Positions 1 through 8,557 of a stretch of 64,000 nucleotides of DNA are shown piece by piece. The position numbers and the translations under genes were made by a program. The stretch is from Marinobacter sp. es.048 (GTDB lineage: Bacteria > Pseudomonadota > Gammaproteobacteria > Pseudomonadales > Oleiphilaceae), in NCBI RefSeq assembly GCF_900188435.1, contig NZ_FYFA01000001.1, positions 1,612,001 through 1,676,000 of the forward strand, read 5' to 3'. The number at the start of each line of letters is the position of its first letter. Within the stretch, counting starts at the first letter, position 1. The notes beneath the pieces are model-generated. The model worked only from the letters and a program-made list of their open reading frames with translations. It did no database searches and had not been told where the DNA came from.

Positions 1-881
1 CTGGTGATGGTGAGCGGGGTCGGGAATTCTGGCTGAACCATCTTGCGTCCGCTGGCATCCACGATCCCCGGTGCCGTGATTTTGAAGAGGCCGAGTGGAC
101 CGAGAATCTGGACGTTCGCGACACGGTTATCGTCGCAGGCGGCGATGGCTCGGTAAACCGGGCCGCTGCCATCTGCCGAGACAAAGGCGCCACGCTGGCC
201 ATTCTGCCCTCCGGAACGGCCAACGACTTTTCCCGGAATCTCGGGCTTCCTCACCAGCCGCAAGCCCTGTGCGAGATGATTGCCAGGGGCATTACGCAAA
301 CGGTTGATGTGGCAGATTATGGTGATGGCATTTTTCTGAATGTCGCCCATGTCGGTATAGGGACCTTACCTGCACGGGAGTCCCGGGGTACTGAGAAGAA
401 AATTCTGGGGCGTTTTAGCTACGTTGTGAAGTTGCTGCGTTGGTTGAACGCAAAGCGAGGTTTCCGAGCAACCATTCGATGTGACCGGGGTATCCTCAAG
501 GGCCGCTGGCTTTCAATTGCTGTCGCCAGTGGGGCTTTTTTCGGTGGCGGCAACGAGATTCCCGAGGCATCAGCCAGCGATGGCCAGCTCAATATTGTTG
601 CGGTGCGGCCGCGCCCGATTCTTCAGCTTCTGTTTACGTTTCTGATGGTTCGCCTGAACAGGCAGGCCCCACGGCGCACCAGCACTCTGGTCCATATGAA
701 GAGCCAAAGCTGTCTGGTACAGACCGAAAAACCGAAAACGGTTACGGCCGATGGTGATGTGGTCTCCCGCACCCCTCTCAGCGTAATCTGTAAGCATAGC
801 AACCTGCGTGTTATCGGTCCGAAGGTCGTCAGTACCGCTGCTACCGGTGACCGCGGACAAGGTATACCCGGCGCTGTCTGA
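1..881 (+). CDS. Diacylglycerol kinase family lipid kinase (5' end cut by window)
   Basis: The gene runs in from the left edge; the frame is open from base 3, giving 292 visible residues. The visible part has the diacylglycerol/sphingosine kinase signature GGDGS at about residues 46-50 and LPSGTANDFSRNLGL at about 69-83, followed by the beta-rich C-terminal half (GGGNEIPEAS, TADGDVVSRTPL). Members of this DAGK catalytic-domain family phosphorylate a lipid hydroxyl at the cytoplasmic face of the membrane using ATP. The natural lipid cannot be told from sequence. Only a short N-terminal piece with the first beta strand is missing. There is no clear partner gene; the next gene lies 200 bases downstream in another frame. 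Confidence 0.88.
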   Translation, partial: GDGERGREFWLNHLASAGIHDPRCRDFEEAEWTENLDVRDTVIVAGGDGSVNRAAAICRDKGATLAILPSGTANDFSRNLGLPHQPQALCEMIARGITQTVDVADYGDGIFLNVAHVGIGTLPARESRGTEKKILGRFSYVVKLLRWLNAKRGFRATIRCDRGILKGRWLSIAVASGAFFGGGNEIPEASASDGQLNIVAVRPRPILQLLFTFLMVRLNRQAPRRTSTLVHMKSQSCLVQTEKPKTVTADGDVVSRTPLSVICKHSNLRVIGPKVVSTAATGDRGQGIPGAV

Positions 882-1082
882 AACAGTAGCGGATTTTCAG
901 ATACGTTTTGTCACTGACTTTTCCAGCAGGAAGCGCAATCATGGGCTTTGCTGGCATAATCAACCACCATGGCTGACATTAAACGCCATTGTGTCGCTTT
1001 TGCAACCATGTCCCTGGTTTGTGGCCATCGATTGCGTCCGTCTGACTTCCGTTCCAGCTGAATCGTCGAAAAGGACTAGAGA
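882..1082. other. Intergenic region without recognised gene
   Basis: These 201 bases lie between the lipid kinase and the solute-binding protein gene. An open frame crossing here overlaps both neighbours and has no recognisable product. A Shine-Dalgarno-like AAGGA sits just before the ATG at 1083. No convincing terminator hairpin was seen after the kinase gene. Confidence 0.4.
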
Positions 1083-1865
1083 ATGCCCACAGAAACTGCA
1101 TCGGTCTCCTCGAAGTTAATCAAAGGCATTAAAACCGGCTTCATCGCATTGACGCTGTCGGCCATCGGCCAGCAGGCTGTTGCCGCCGAGCGTTTGTATA
1201 TCTTTACGGAGAACTACCCTCCCTATAATGCGTCTGAAACCGGAAAAGGGTTCGCCCATAACGAAGACGACATAACCGGGATCTGTGCGGATATGGTCAA
1301 GGCGATGCTCTCCCGGGTCGACTATGACTATGTGATGAAGATGCGGGACTGGAGTTACGCCTATAACTGGGTTCAGGATCGGGAAAACCATGGCCTTTTC
1401 TGTACCGCCCGCACCGATGAGCGGGAAGATCAGTTCCAGTGGGTTGGCCCTCTGGCATCCATCAAGTGGACCCTGTTCGCTGCGCCGGACTCCGACATCA
1501 CCCTGAATTCACTGGAAGATGCCAAAGACCTGAGAATCGCCGGCTACAAGGGCGATGTAATGTCCGATTATCTGGTCGATCAGGGCTTTAATGTGACCAT
1601 GGGGATTTCCGGTGATGTGAATACCCGCCGCCTTACCCTGGGCCAGGCGGATCTTTGGGTGACCGATGGTCTGGTAGGCCCCCTGATGGCTGAGGAAGAA
1701 CATGGAATTACCGGGCTGCAACCGGTACTGGTATTCCGGGAAACGCCCATGTATCTGGCGTTTAGCAACAACACCGATACGGGAGTGATTGATGAGCTCC
1801 AGCAGGCTCTGGACGAAGCCCGTGAGGCCGGAGAGATCGACAGAATCGCAGCCAGCTACGAATAA
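1083..1865 (+). CDS. Periplasmic solute-binding protein, amino-acid-type family 3
   Basis: A 260-residue protein with a Sec signal peptide (basic n-region around residues 11-17, hydrophobic stretch about 18-32, cleavage near AVAAE). The mature part fits the bacterial extracellular solute-binding family 3: an opening strand with TENYPPYN, the GICADMVKAML helix, and lobe-crossing segments with LEDAKDLRIAGYKGDVMSDYL. Such proteins bind small polar ligands, often amino acids, in the periplasm. No ABC permease or ATPase lies nearby, so it is an orphan; it may serve a distant transporter or act as a sensor-like binding protein. The start is set by AAGGA upstream of the ATG. The ligand is unknown. 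Confidence 0.8.
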   Translation: MPTETASVSSKLIKGIKTGFIALTLSAIGQQAVAAERLYIFTENYPPYNASETGKGFAHNEDDITGICADMVKAMLSRVDYDYVMKMRDWSYAYNWVQDRENHGLFCTARTDEREDQFQWVGPLASIKWTLFAAPDSDITLNSLEDAKDLRIAGYKGDVMSDYLVDQGFNVTMGISGDVNTRRLTLGQADLWVTDGLVGPLMAEEEHGITGLQPVLVFRETPMYLAFSNNTDTGVIDELQQALDEAREAGEIDRIAASYE

Positions 1866-1889
1866 ACGATCGGGTAAGTGAGGAAGGCG

Positions 1890-2402
1890 TCAAAACCAGA
1901 GCCCGATCTTCGGATCGGGCTCTTTGCGTTCAATAAGCAGTCCGTTTTTCTCAAGCATGCCAATGAGCTTCTCGGTATCCTCGATATTCAGGAAACCGCC
2001 AACCGATACCTCTGTATCCCGATGGGTGAGAGAGAGTTTGGCCGGTGTGAACGGATGCGGAGGTGAATGAACCCGGAGCCGTGCATAACGGGTCGGGAGG
2101 GTCCATTCCGCCTGTTTTCGTTTTCTGCCTTTCTCCAGGCGAATGTCGTCGGTGTCGATGGAAAGAACCTCCTGTCGTTGGCACTCGCGGGAGGTAAGGT
2201 AGATACCGCAGGCAAGGGCGATAAGTTCCAGCCCGGCAAACGGAATGATCACCCAGGCGCCCATCAGCGTGAAGCCTGTCGCTATGAGGGCTGAGAGGAC
2301 AAAGAGAGCTGCCCAGATCCTGACATTGCCATGCCAGCTGAGGGAGCGGTTGGGTGTCAGGACCAGCCGGAAACCATCCGGATGTGGCAAGCTTTCCACC
2401 AT
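1890..2402 (-). CDS. DUF2244 family membrane protein
   Basis: A 170-residue protein matching the DUF2244 family in layout: a short N-terminal region with the LTPNRSLSW motif, two adjacent membrane helices at about residues 29-69, then a soluble C-terminal domain (RYARLRVHSPPHPFTPAKL, LTHRDTEVSVGGFL). In alphaproteobacteria and pseudomonads such proteins are often near cytochrome oxidase genes, but none is seen here. The biochemical role is unknown. The last six codons coincide with the terminator hairpin of the convergent solute-binding protein gene. Confidence 0.8.
   Translation of the reverse strand: MVESLPHPDGFRLVLTPNRSLSWHGNVRIWAALFVLSALIATGFTLMGAWVIIPFAGLELIALACGIYLTSRECQRQEVLSIDTDDIRLEKGRKRKQAEWTLPTRYARLRVHSPPHPFTPAKLSLTHRDTEVSVGGFLNIEDTEKLIGMLEKNGLLIERKEPDPKIGLWF
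1898..1926 (+). terminator. Rho-independent terminator of the solute-binding gene
   Basis: An 11-bp perfect stem (1898-1908 with 1913-1923) and a TTCG tetraloop, followed by a short T-rich stretch, begins 32 bases after the stop codon at 1865. It lies inside the last codons of the convergent DUF2244 gene, so one sequence both ends the forward transcript and encodes the C-terminus of the opposite protein. Confidence 0.75.
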
Positions 2403-2866
2403 GGAATCTGCCTCAGTTATAACGTGGCGCTAGACTTGATGATAGTCAATTGTACGGTGAGTGCGACTGGATCAGATCTGACAGTTGGCTGGGGGTACGG
2501 TCTCGAAAACCGAGCGGGCGGCAGCCAGCTGATTTTGCAGGGAAGTTATACGGGTATCATGGTTCGGGTGGGTGGAAAGAAATTCCATCGGTTGTGCGCT
2601 CGAAGCTTCGGCCATGTTCTGCCAGAGCGGCGTCGGGAACCAGGGCCAGCCGGTCCCGACCGGTGGGGGATTCCTGGCAGCCGGTCAGGAAGGTGACAGT
2701 CACGAAGGTTAAGGCCAACGTTCTCAAGCAGGACTCCTATACTCTTTGAGTAAGGCATTGATTCTACAAACAGTATCGCTGTTCCGGTAGATTTGCGCCA
2801 TCCTATCAGCGCTTGTTGTTAGTCTTTGGTAGGATGAATGTAGATGAATCTCGGGGAAAGACGGTT
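2403..2866. other. Gene-poor stretch with a lipoprotein remnant
   Basis: Between DUF2244 and the oxidoreductase there are 464 bases without an intact gene. The only coding-like signal is the lipoprotein-like frame at 2557-2727 on the minus strand. Other open frames here have Arg/Pro/Ser-rich shadow translations and no plausible ribosome-binding site. The last 15 bases carry the GGGGAAAG ribosome-binding site for the gene starting at 2867. Confidence 0.5.
2557..2727 (-). pseudogene. Remnant of an M48-type peptidase lipoprotein N-terminus (or small lipoprotein)
   Basis: Read on the minus strand from a TTG at 2727 (with GGAG about 9 bases upstream), this frame encodes 56 residues. It begins with a lipoprotein signal peptide ending in the lipobox LTGC, followed by QESPTGRDRLALVPDAALAE. 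From memory, C-x3-SPTGR-x-L-L-V-D is how M48-family metallopeptidase lipoproteins of the LoiP/YcaL/BepA group begin in pseudomonads. The frame stops after 56 codons, and no HEXXH-containing continuation is found in any frame upstream of DUF2244. I therefore read it as a truncated, decayed gene. It could instead be a real short lipoprotein. Confidence 0.45.
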
Positions 2867-3538
2867 ATGAGGGTGATGTTGCTGGGCGCTACCGGTTTGA
2901 CTGGTGGCAAAGTGCTGCAGAGTTTGCTGGGCAGGGATGAGGTTTCGCAGGTGGTGGCACTGGTACGGCACAAGCTGCCAACTTTGCACGACAAGCTGGA
3001 CCAGCATGAGGTTGATTTCGACAAGCTGGAAGACCATGCGGCGCTGTTCGATGTCGACGTGATTATCTGCTGTCTGGGTACCACCATCAAAAAGGCCGGC
3101 TCACAGAATCAGTTTCGAAAAGTGGATCTTGGGTATCCCCTGAAAGCAGGGGAATTGGGCCGTTCCCACGGAGTGCGGGCGTTTATCCTGATGTCAGCGA
3201 TTGGTGCCTCCTCCACGTCGACCATTTTCTATAACCGGGTAAAGGGCGAGCTTGAAGATGCCCTGGGAGATCTCGATTACCCGTACCTGTCCATCTATCA
3301 CCCTAGTCTTTTGCTGGGCGACCGGAAAGAGCAGCGCACCGCCGAAGCCTTGGGCATAAAAGCGATGCCGCTGGTTAACCGCCTGCTGATCGGTCCCCTG
3401 GACAAATACCGCGGTATCGAGGCGCAAACGGTCGCCAGTGCCATGGTTAATGAGGCCTGCAGTCTGGCGTCAGAACCCGCCGCCGAGCAGGTGATCCAGA
3501 CTCGCGAATACGATGAGATTGTCCAGCTGGCGGACTGA
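2867..3538 (+). CDS. NAD(P)H-binding oxidoreductase, HTATIP2/TIP30-like
   Basis: A 223-residue atypical short-chain dehydrogenase-like protein. The N-terminus MRVMLLGATGLTGGKV carries the Rossmann GxxGxxG dinucleotide motif at residues 7-13. Later segments fit the NmrA/TIP30 family: VDVIICCLGTTIKKAGS, FILMSAIGASSTS and SIYHPSLLLGDR. These proteins bind NAD(P)H and act as oxidoreductases or sensors; the substrate is unknown. I chose the ATG at 2867 because GGGGAAAG lies six bases upstream and the Rossmann strand begins at once. An in-frame ATG at 2834 would add 11 residues of no recognised function. The gene converges on the LysE-family gene with only five bases between stops. Confidence 0.82.
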   Translation: MRVMLLGATGLTGGKVLQSLLGRDEVSQVVALVRHKLPTLHDKLDQHEVDFDKLEDHAALFDVDVIICCLGTTIKKAGSQNQFRKVDLGYPLKAGELGRSHGVRAFILMSAIGASSTSTIFYNRVKGELEDALGDLDYPYLSIYHPSLLLGDRKEQRTAEALGIKAMPLVNRLLIGPLDKYRGIEAQTVASAMVNEACSLASEPAAEQVIQTREYDEIVQLAD

Positions 3539-3543
3539 GCCGG

Positions 3544-4164
3544 TTATTTGCCGTTCAGAATGCCGACGACCATACGGCCGGCCAGGCCCACGAGAATGGC
3601 GCCAAAAATACGCTCGAACCACACGGCTTTCTGTCTGAGCAGGGTCAGCCATTTCGGGTTGGAGAACAGCCAGGCAACGATCAGGTACCAGCTGGTATCA
3701 ATGACAAGAGCGGTTGCGGCATAGCCAAACTTGGCCATCAGGCTGGTGTCGGTGCCCACCACCTGGCTGAACAGGGCCAGGAAGAATACCGCGATTTTCG
3801 GGTTGAAGAAGGCAATCAGAAAACCGTCACGGGCCGCACTTTTGGTGGTGGGCGGCTCGGGCAGTTCGTCATCCGGCTGCCGTTTTGCCATCAGTCCTTT
3901 CACGCCCAGCCAGGCCAGGTACAGGGCGCCGCCCCACTGGAGGATTGAAAACGCCGTTGGCGAGGCGGTGATGATGGCTGCCAGCCCGAGGATGCTCAGG
4001 AAGGCGTAGATGCCGACACCGAGGCCATGGCAAAGGGCGGTAATCACGCCGTTGCGTCGACCGCCGGTGAGTGTCTGTTTGAGCACCAGCGCCAATGATG
4101 GGCCCGGTGACATGGCGCCCAGAACGCAGATGGTGACAACGGCCAACCAGGTGGCAAGCGTCAT
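3544..4164 (-). CDS. LysE family amino acid exporter
   Basis: A 206-residue inner-membrane protein of the LysE/RhtB family with about six hydrophobic segments. The N-terminus contains the family signature PGPSLALVLKQTLTGGRRNG at residues 20-39. The middle contains GLAAIITASPTAFSILQWGGALYLAWLG and the later FFNPKIAVFFLALF motif is also typical. These carriers export amino acids or related compounds by proton exchange. The length matches the family. It lies alone between convergent and same-strand neighbours, so nothing points to its substrate. Confidence 0.9.
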   Translation of the reverse strand: MTLATWLAVVTICVLGAMSPGPSLALVLKQTLTGGRRNGVITALCHGLGVGIYAFLSILGLAAIITASPTAFSILQWGGALYLAWLGVKGLMAKRQPDDELPEPPTTKSAARDGFLIAFFNPKIAVFFLALFSQVVGTDTSLMAKFGYAATALVIDTSWYLIVAWLFSNPKWLTLLRQKAVWFERIFGAILVGLAGRMVVGILNGK

Positions 4165-4254
4165 GTTGAGTTGGTCCTTTGCAGATGAAACAGGCTGCCG
4201 ATTTTAGCAGCCTGTCCGCCGGTAAAAACCTGGAAACTGCAATCAGTTCAATGC

Positions 4255-5925
4255 TCAATCACCAGCGAGAATCCACCGTGCAGCCTTTTCGGCAATCATC
4301 AGGGTTGGAGAGTTGGTGTTGCCGCTGGTGATGGTGGGCATAACGCCCGCATCCACCACGCGCAGCCCGGCCACGCCCCGAACCCTCAGGTGCGGATCGA
4401 CTACGGCCTGTTCATCATCTGCCCGTCCCATCCTGGTGGTGCCCACGGGATGAAAGATCGTGGTACCAATATCCCCGGCAAGCTTGGTGAGTTCGTCGTC
4501 GGTCTGGTACTCGAGGCCGGGTTTGAACTCTTCTGGCTGGTATTGCATGAAGGCGGGCTGTTCGGCAATACGCCGGGTCACCCGCAAAGAATCCGCGGCT
4601 ACTTTCCGGTCTTCCGGCGTACTCAGGTAATTGGGCGAGATGGCCGGTGCTTGCTTGGGATTGTTACTGCGAATGCGCACGGTGCCCCGACTGGTGGGGT
4701 TCAGGTTGCAGACGCTGGCGGTGATGGCCGGGAAGTTGTGCAGAGGTTGGCCGAACGCGTCCAGGCTCAGCGGCTGAACGTGGTATTCGATGTTGGCATG
4801 TTTGTATTCCTCAGAGCTGCGGGTAAACAGGCAGAGCTGGGACGGCGCCATGCTCATGGGGCCAGAGCGGGTGAGCAGGTACTCCAGGCCAATTCGGGCC
4901 TTGCCGATCAGCGAATTGACCATGGTGTTCAGGGTGGTAACCCCTTTCACCTTGTACACGGAGCGGATCTGCAGGTGATCCTGGAGGTTCTCACCAACGC
5001 CCGGCAGGTCGGCAACCACATCAATTCCATGTTCTTTCAGAAGGTCGCCGGGACCGATTCCGGAGAGCTGCAGCAGTTGCGGGGAGCCAATGGCGCCGGC
5101 GGACAGGATGACTTCCCGCTGCGCCCTCACCGTGACTTTGCCTTCACCGGACCGTTCCACGCGTACACCCGTGCAGCGGGGGCCGGTATCAGAGGTTTCG
5201 GTTTCCAGGCCCAGCACATGTGTGGAGTGCCAGAGCGTCAGGTTGGGGCGTTTTTCCGCTCCCCGAAGAAAGGCTTTGGAGGTGTTCCAGCGCCAGCCGG
5301 AGCGCTGGTTTACCTCGAAGTAGTCCACGCCCTCGTTATCACCGCGGTTGAAATCCCGGGTCCGGGGTATGCCCGCCTCGACGCAGGCGGTGGCGAAGTC
5401 CTCCAGCACTTTCCATTTCAGGCGCTGGTGCTCCACACGCCATTCTCCGCCGTGGCCGTGGTACTTGTGGTGCTCCGGATCGGCATCGCCGCCATCATCA
5501 AGGCGGTAGTGATCCTCGTGGCACATGAAATCGGGGAGGCAGTTATCCCAGTTCCAGGCGTCCTCGCCGGTAATCTCGGCCCACTGCTGGTAATCGCGAG
5601 CCTGGCCACGAATGTAGAGCATTCCGTTGATGCTGGAGCAGCCCCCCAGTGTCTTGCCGCGGGGGTAAATAAGGGATCGGCCGTTCAGGCCCGGGTCCGG
5701 CTCGGTACGGAAACGCCAATCGGTTCTCGGATTGTCGATGCAGTAGAGATAGCCGACCGGAATGTGAATCCAGTGGTAGTTATCCCGTCCACCAGCCTCA
5801 ATGAGCAGGACCCGGTTGTCCGGATTTGCGCTCAGGCGGTTGGCGAGCAGGCAGCCGGCAGTGCCGGCGCCGATGATGATGTAGTCGAACTCGTGATGTC
5901 CCGTCGCATTGTTGTTGTCGGACAT
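4255..5925 (-). CDS. GMC family FAD-dependent alcohol/choline dehydrogenase-like oxidoreductase
   Basis: A 556-residue glucose-methanol-choline oxidoreductase. The FAD-binding GAGTAG sits at residues 19-24. The first GMC signature is around KTLGGCSSINGMLYIRGQ, the second is GAIGSPQLLQLSGIG, and the catalytic pair is in HPVGTTRMG and GNTNSPTLMIAEKAA. Relatives oxidise primary alcohols, including choline and polyethylene glycols, to aldehydes. The gene follows mmsA-like aldehyde dehydrogenase on the same strand with 28 bases between them, so a two-step alcohol-aldehyde-acyl oxidation is plausible. It need not be choline dehydrogenase: no betB or betI is present, and the partner is CoA-acylating. 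Confidence 0.88.
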   Translation of the reverse strand: MSDNNNATGHHEFDYIIIGAGTAGCLLANRLSANPDNRVLLIEAGGRDNYHWIHIPVGYLYCIDNPRTDWRFRTEPDPGLNGRSLIYPRGKTLGGCSSINGMLYIRGQARDYQQWAEITGEDAWNWDNCLPDFMCHEDHYRLDDGGDADPEHHKYHGHGGEWRVEHQRLKWKVLEDFATACVEAGIPRTRDFNRGDNEGVDYFEVNQRSGWRWNTSKAFLRGAEKRPNLTLWHSTHVLGLETETSDTGPRCTGVRVERSGEGKVTVRAQREVILSAGAIGSPQLLQLSGIGPGDLLKEHGIDVVADLPGVGENLQDHLQIRSVYKVKGVTTLNTMVNSLIGKARIGLEYLLTRSGPMSMAPSQLCLFTRSSEEYKHANIEYHVQPLSLDAFGQPLHNFPAITASVCNLNPTSRGTVRIRSNNPKQAPAISPNYLSTPEDRKVAADSLRVTRRIAEQPAFMQYQPEEFKPGLEYQTDDELTKLAGDIGTTIFHPVGTTRMGRADDEQAVVDPHLRVRGVAGLRVVDAGVMPTITSGNTNSPTLMIAEKAARWILAGD

Positions 5926-5953
5926 GGCGTTTTCTCCGCTGCTGGTTCTGTTG

Positions 5954-7465
5954 TTACTTGGCGGTCGGCATCACAAATTCCGCACCGGCATCAATGGAAT
6001 CGGACCAGCGCTGCATGATGGATTTCTGGCGCGTGTAGAATTTTACGCCCTCTTCGCCGTAGGCGTGGGTGTCGCCAAACATCGAGCGCTTCCAGCCACC
6101 AAAGCCGTGCCAGGCCATGGGTACGGGAATGGGTACGTTAATCCCGACCATGCCGACCTGAATTCGCCGACCAAATTCCCGGGCCACGCTGCCGCTCTCG
6201 GTGAAGCAGCTGACACCGTTGCCGAATTCGTGATCGTTGATCAGGCGGATTGCGGTGGCGACATCCGGTACCCGGACGCAGGCCAGAACCGGGCCGAAGA
6301 TCTCCTCTTTATAGATCGTCATGTCGGGCGTGACATGATCGAACAGTGAGCCGCCCATCCAGAAACCATCGGCACAGCCGTCGCCGGTGTTCGATGCATC
6401 GAACTCCCTGCCATCGACGACCAGCTCGGCACCTTCGGCCACACCCTTGTCAATGTAGCCGGTAATGCGCTGGTGTGCGGCAGCGGTGACAATCGGGCCC
6501 ATCTCGGCATCCAGTTGTTCGCCGTTCTTCACTTTCAGGCTTCGGGCCCGGTCGGCCAGTCTTGGCACGATCTTGTCCGCAACATCCCCGACAAGCACCG
6601 CCACACTGATGGCCATGCAGCGCTCGCCGGCACTGCCGTAGGCGGCACCGATCAGGGCATCGACCGCCTTGTCCAGATCGGCATCCGGCATCACCACCAT
6701 GTGGTTCTTGGCGCCGCCAAGGGCCTGAATGCGCTTGCCGTGCCTGGCTCCTTTCTCGTAAAGCAGGTTGGCAATCGGCGTGGAGCCGACAAAACTCAGG
6801 GCCTGGACATCTGGATGCTCGATCAGGGCGTTCACCGCTTCCTTGTCGCCCTGCATCACATTGAATACGCCATCGGGCAGGCCGGCCTGTTTCAGCAGGT
6901 CAGCAATCATCAGGGAGGCACTCGGGTCCAGAGGGCTGGGTTTCAGGACAAAGGTGTTGCCCGCTGCGATCGCCACCGGAAACATCCACATGGGCACCAT
7001 GGCCGGAAAGTTGAACGGGGTAACGCCGGCGACCACACCCAGAGGCTGGCGGGTGGTCCAGTTGTCGATGCCGGTGCTGACCTGCTCGGTGTAATCGCCT
7101 TTCAGAAGCTGGGGAATGCCGCAGGCGAACTCGACGATGTCGATGCCCCGGGCCACTTCGCCTTGTGCGTCAGTGAACACCTTGCCATGCTCGGCGGTGA
7201 TGGCGCGGGCCAGGCCATCCTTGTGGGTGTTCAACAGCTCCAGAAATTTGAACATGACCCTGGCCCGGCGAATGGGCGGTGTATCGGCCCATGCGGGGAA
7301 CGCAGCATCGGCGGCAGCAACCGCGGCGTCCACATCCTCGCGGCCGGCCAGGGCCACCCGGCCGGTGACCTGACCGGTGGCCGGATTGAATACCTCCTGA
7401 GACTGGCTGGATTTGCCGGGAGATATTTCGCCATTGATATAATGCTGAATGGTTGCGTTGGTCAT
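5954..7465 (-). CDS. mmsA: CoA-acylating methylmalonate-semialdehyde dehydrogenase
   Basis: A 503-residue aldehyde dehydrogenase of the MmsA branch. Visible motifs include [31 protein letters not shown] and [19 protein letters not shown]. The catalytic cysteine lies in [12 protein letters not shown], and the C-terminal part has [19 protein letters not shown]. MmsA converts methylmalonate or malonate semialdehyde to propionyl-CoA or acetyl-CoA with release of CO2, using NAD+ and CoA. It is the first gene of a pair with the GMC oxidoreductase and diverges from a LysR gene across a 186-base spacer containing a LysR-like dyad, so it is probably controlled by that regulator. Confidence 0.9.
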   Translation of the reverse strand: MTNATIQHYINGEISPGKSSQSQEVFNPATGQVTGRVALAGREDVDAAVAAADAAFPAWADTPPIRRARVMFKFLELLNTHKDGLARAITAEHGKVFTDAQGEVARGIDIVEFACGIPQLLKGDYTEQVSTGIDNWTTRQPLGVVAGVTPFNFPAMVPMWMFPVAIAAGNTFVLKPSPLDPSASLMIADLLKQAGLPDGVFNVMQGDKEAVNALIEHPDVQALSFVGSTPIANLLYEKGARHGKRIQALGGAKNHMVVMPDADLDKAVDALIGAAYGSAGERCMAISVAVLVGDVADKIVPRLADRARSLKVKNGEQLDAEMGPIVTAAAHQRITGYIDKGVAEGAELVVDGREFDASNTGDGCADGFWMGGSLFDHVTPDMTIYKEEIFGPVLACVRVPDVATAIRLINDHEFGNGVSCFTESGSVAREFGRRIQVGMVGINVPIPVPMAWHGFGGWKRSMFGDTHAYGEEGVKFYTRQKSIMQRWSDSIDAGAEFVMPTAK

Positions 7466-7609
7466 GGAAGCCTCGGTCTTTTCGCATTTGGCCGTTCAAA
7501 ATGGCAGCGGTGCACTCTGCCTTGGGGCCTGAAGGAGCATTGTGTAATAACTGACCATACAGATTAGGGGCGGACAGGAGGCAAAGCAATTGAGATTTTC
7601 AAAATCACG

Positions 7610-7628
7610 ATATAAGTTATGCTTATAT
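7610..7628. promoter_or_regulatory. Likely LysR-type operator between mmsA and the LysR gene
   Basis: A perfect inverted repeat ATATAAG-N5-CTTATAT contains the T-N11-A core expected for LysR-family regulators. It sits 24 bases before the LysR start codon and about 145 bases upstream of mmsA, a usual place for autoregulation and divergent activation. Assignment to this regulator is inferred from position. Confidence 0.5.
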
Positions 7629-7651
7629 TAAAAACCTGAAACGAGACGCTT

Positions 7652-8557
7652 ATGCACCCTCTTCAGAGCCTTCGGGCGTTCGTCACCGTAGCGAGGGAGG
7701 GCAGTGTGTCCCGTGCTGCGACTCGCCTCCATCTGACCCAGCCGGCGGTCAGCCTGAAACTCAAACAGTTGCAGAACGAACTGGACCTTAAATTGTTTCT
7801 GCGCAAACCCCAGGGACTGGTTCTGACACCGGATGGTCAGGCCCTTTTGCCTTCGGCCGAGAAAGCACTGGCAGCCGTGGCGGCATTTGAGCAGAGTGCC
7901 CGGGCAATGCACAGCACTCTGCGGGGCCGTTTGCGAATCGGCACCATTGTGGATCCGGAATTCATCCGTCTCGGGGCCTTTCTGCACCGGCTGGTTGAAC
8001 GGGCGCCTCAAATGGAAACTGAGCTACGGCAGGGCATGAGCGGCAGCGTATTGGAGCAGGTACGGGATGGTCGGCTCGACGTTGGCTTTTTTCTGGCTCC
8101 GCCCGGCGTTGGACCAGGCTCACTGGCGCCCGACGTGTTTCACCGGGAGCTGACACGGTTTCATTACTATGTGGTTGCCCCGGCCGGTTGGGGGCCAAGG
8201 CTTCGATCTGCGCAGTGGTCGGACCTGGCGGCCATGCCGTGGATTGTAACCCCCGAGGACTCCGTTCATCACCGGTTGCTCAAAGGCACTCTGGACCCCA
8301 TGGGGTTAATGCCCCGTGGCGTGGCCCAGGTCGATCAGGAGGCCTGCATGCTGGACCTGGTTCGGGCCGGTGTGGGTCTGAGCCTCGCGCGGGATGCACT
8401 GGCGATGGCTGAGCGCCAGGAAACCGGCTTGGAAATTGTCGATGGGGTCCAGTTGCCTTGCGCGCTCAGTTTCATATGGCACCGCGACCGCCAGGACGAG
8501 CCACTGATTGCAGAAGCGCTGGAAGCCCTGGCGGGTGTCTGGGCTAGCCCAGCGTAG
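7652..8557 (+). CDS. LysR family transcriptional regulator
   Basis: A 301-residue LysR-type regulator. The N-terminal winged helix-turn-helix covers about residues 1-60 (LRAFVTVAREGSVSRAATRL, LTQPAVSLKLKQLQNELDLK). A substrate-binding-like effector domain follows from about residue 90 (LRGRLRIGTIVDPEFIRLG). It is transcribed divergently from the mmsA and GMC dehydrogenase genes, whose expression it most likely controls in response to a pathway intermediate. The gene ends 14 bases into the convergent ZIP transporter gene, so the two 3' ends overlap. Confidence 0.9.
   Translation: MHPLQSLRAFVTVAREGSVSRAATRLHLTQPAVSLKLKQLQNELDLKLFLRKPQGLVLTPDGQALLPSAEKALAAVAAFEQSARAMHSTLRGRLRIGTIVDPEFIRLGAFLHRLVERAPQMETELRQGMSGSVLEQVRDGRLDVGFFLAPPGVGPGSLAPDVFHRELTRFHYYVVAPAGWGPRLRSAQWSDLAAMPWIVTPEDSVHHRLLKGTLDPMGLMPRGVAQVDQEACMLDLVRAGVGLSLARDALAMAERQETGLEIVDGVQLPCALSFIWHRDRQDEPLIAEALEALAGVWASPA

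Noticed and set aside
808-1119. Plus-strand open frame of 103 codons after the lipid kinase
   Set aside because: It overlaps the ends of both neighbours, lacks a ribosome-binding site and a recognised fold.
2067-2758. Several overlapping plus- and minus-strand frames of 60 to 121 codons
   Set aside because: Most are shadows of DUF2244 or of the lipoprotein remnant. None has a ribosome-binding site or a family-like sequence.
4390-6018. Long plus-strand open frame of 542 codons
   Set aside because: It is antisense to the GMC oxidoreductase gene, which has clear FAD and catalytic motifs. The plus-strand translation has no domain and is Gly/Val/Arg-rich, as expected for a GC-rich shadow.
6473-7567. 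Plus-strand open frame of 364 codons
   Set aside because: It runs antisense to mmsA and gives a His/Gly-rich sequence with no recognised domain.
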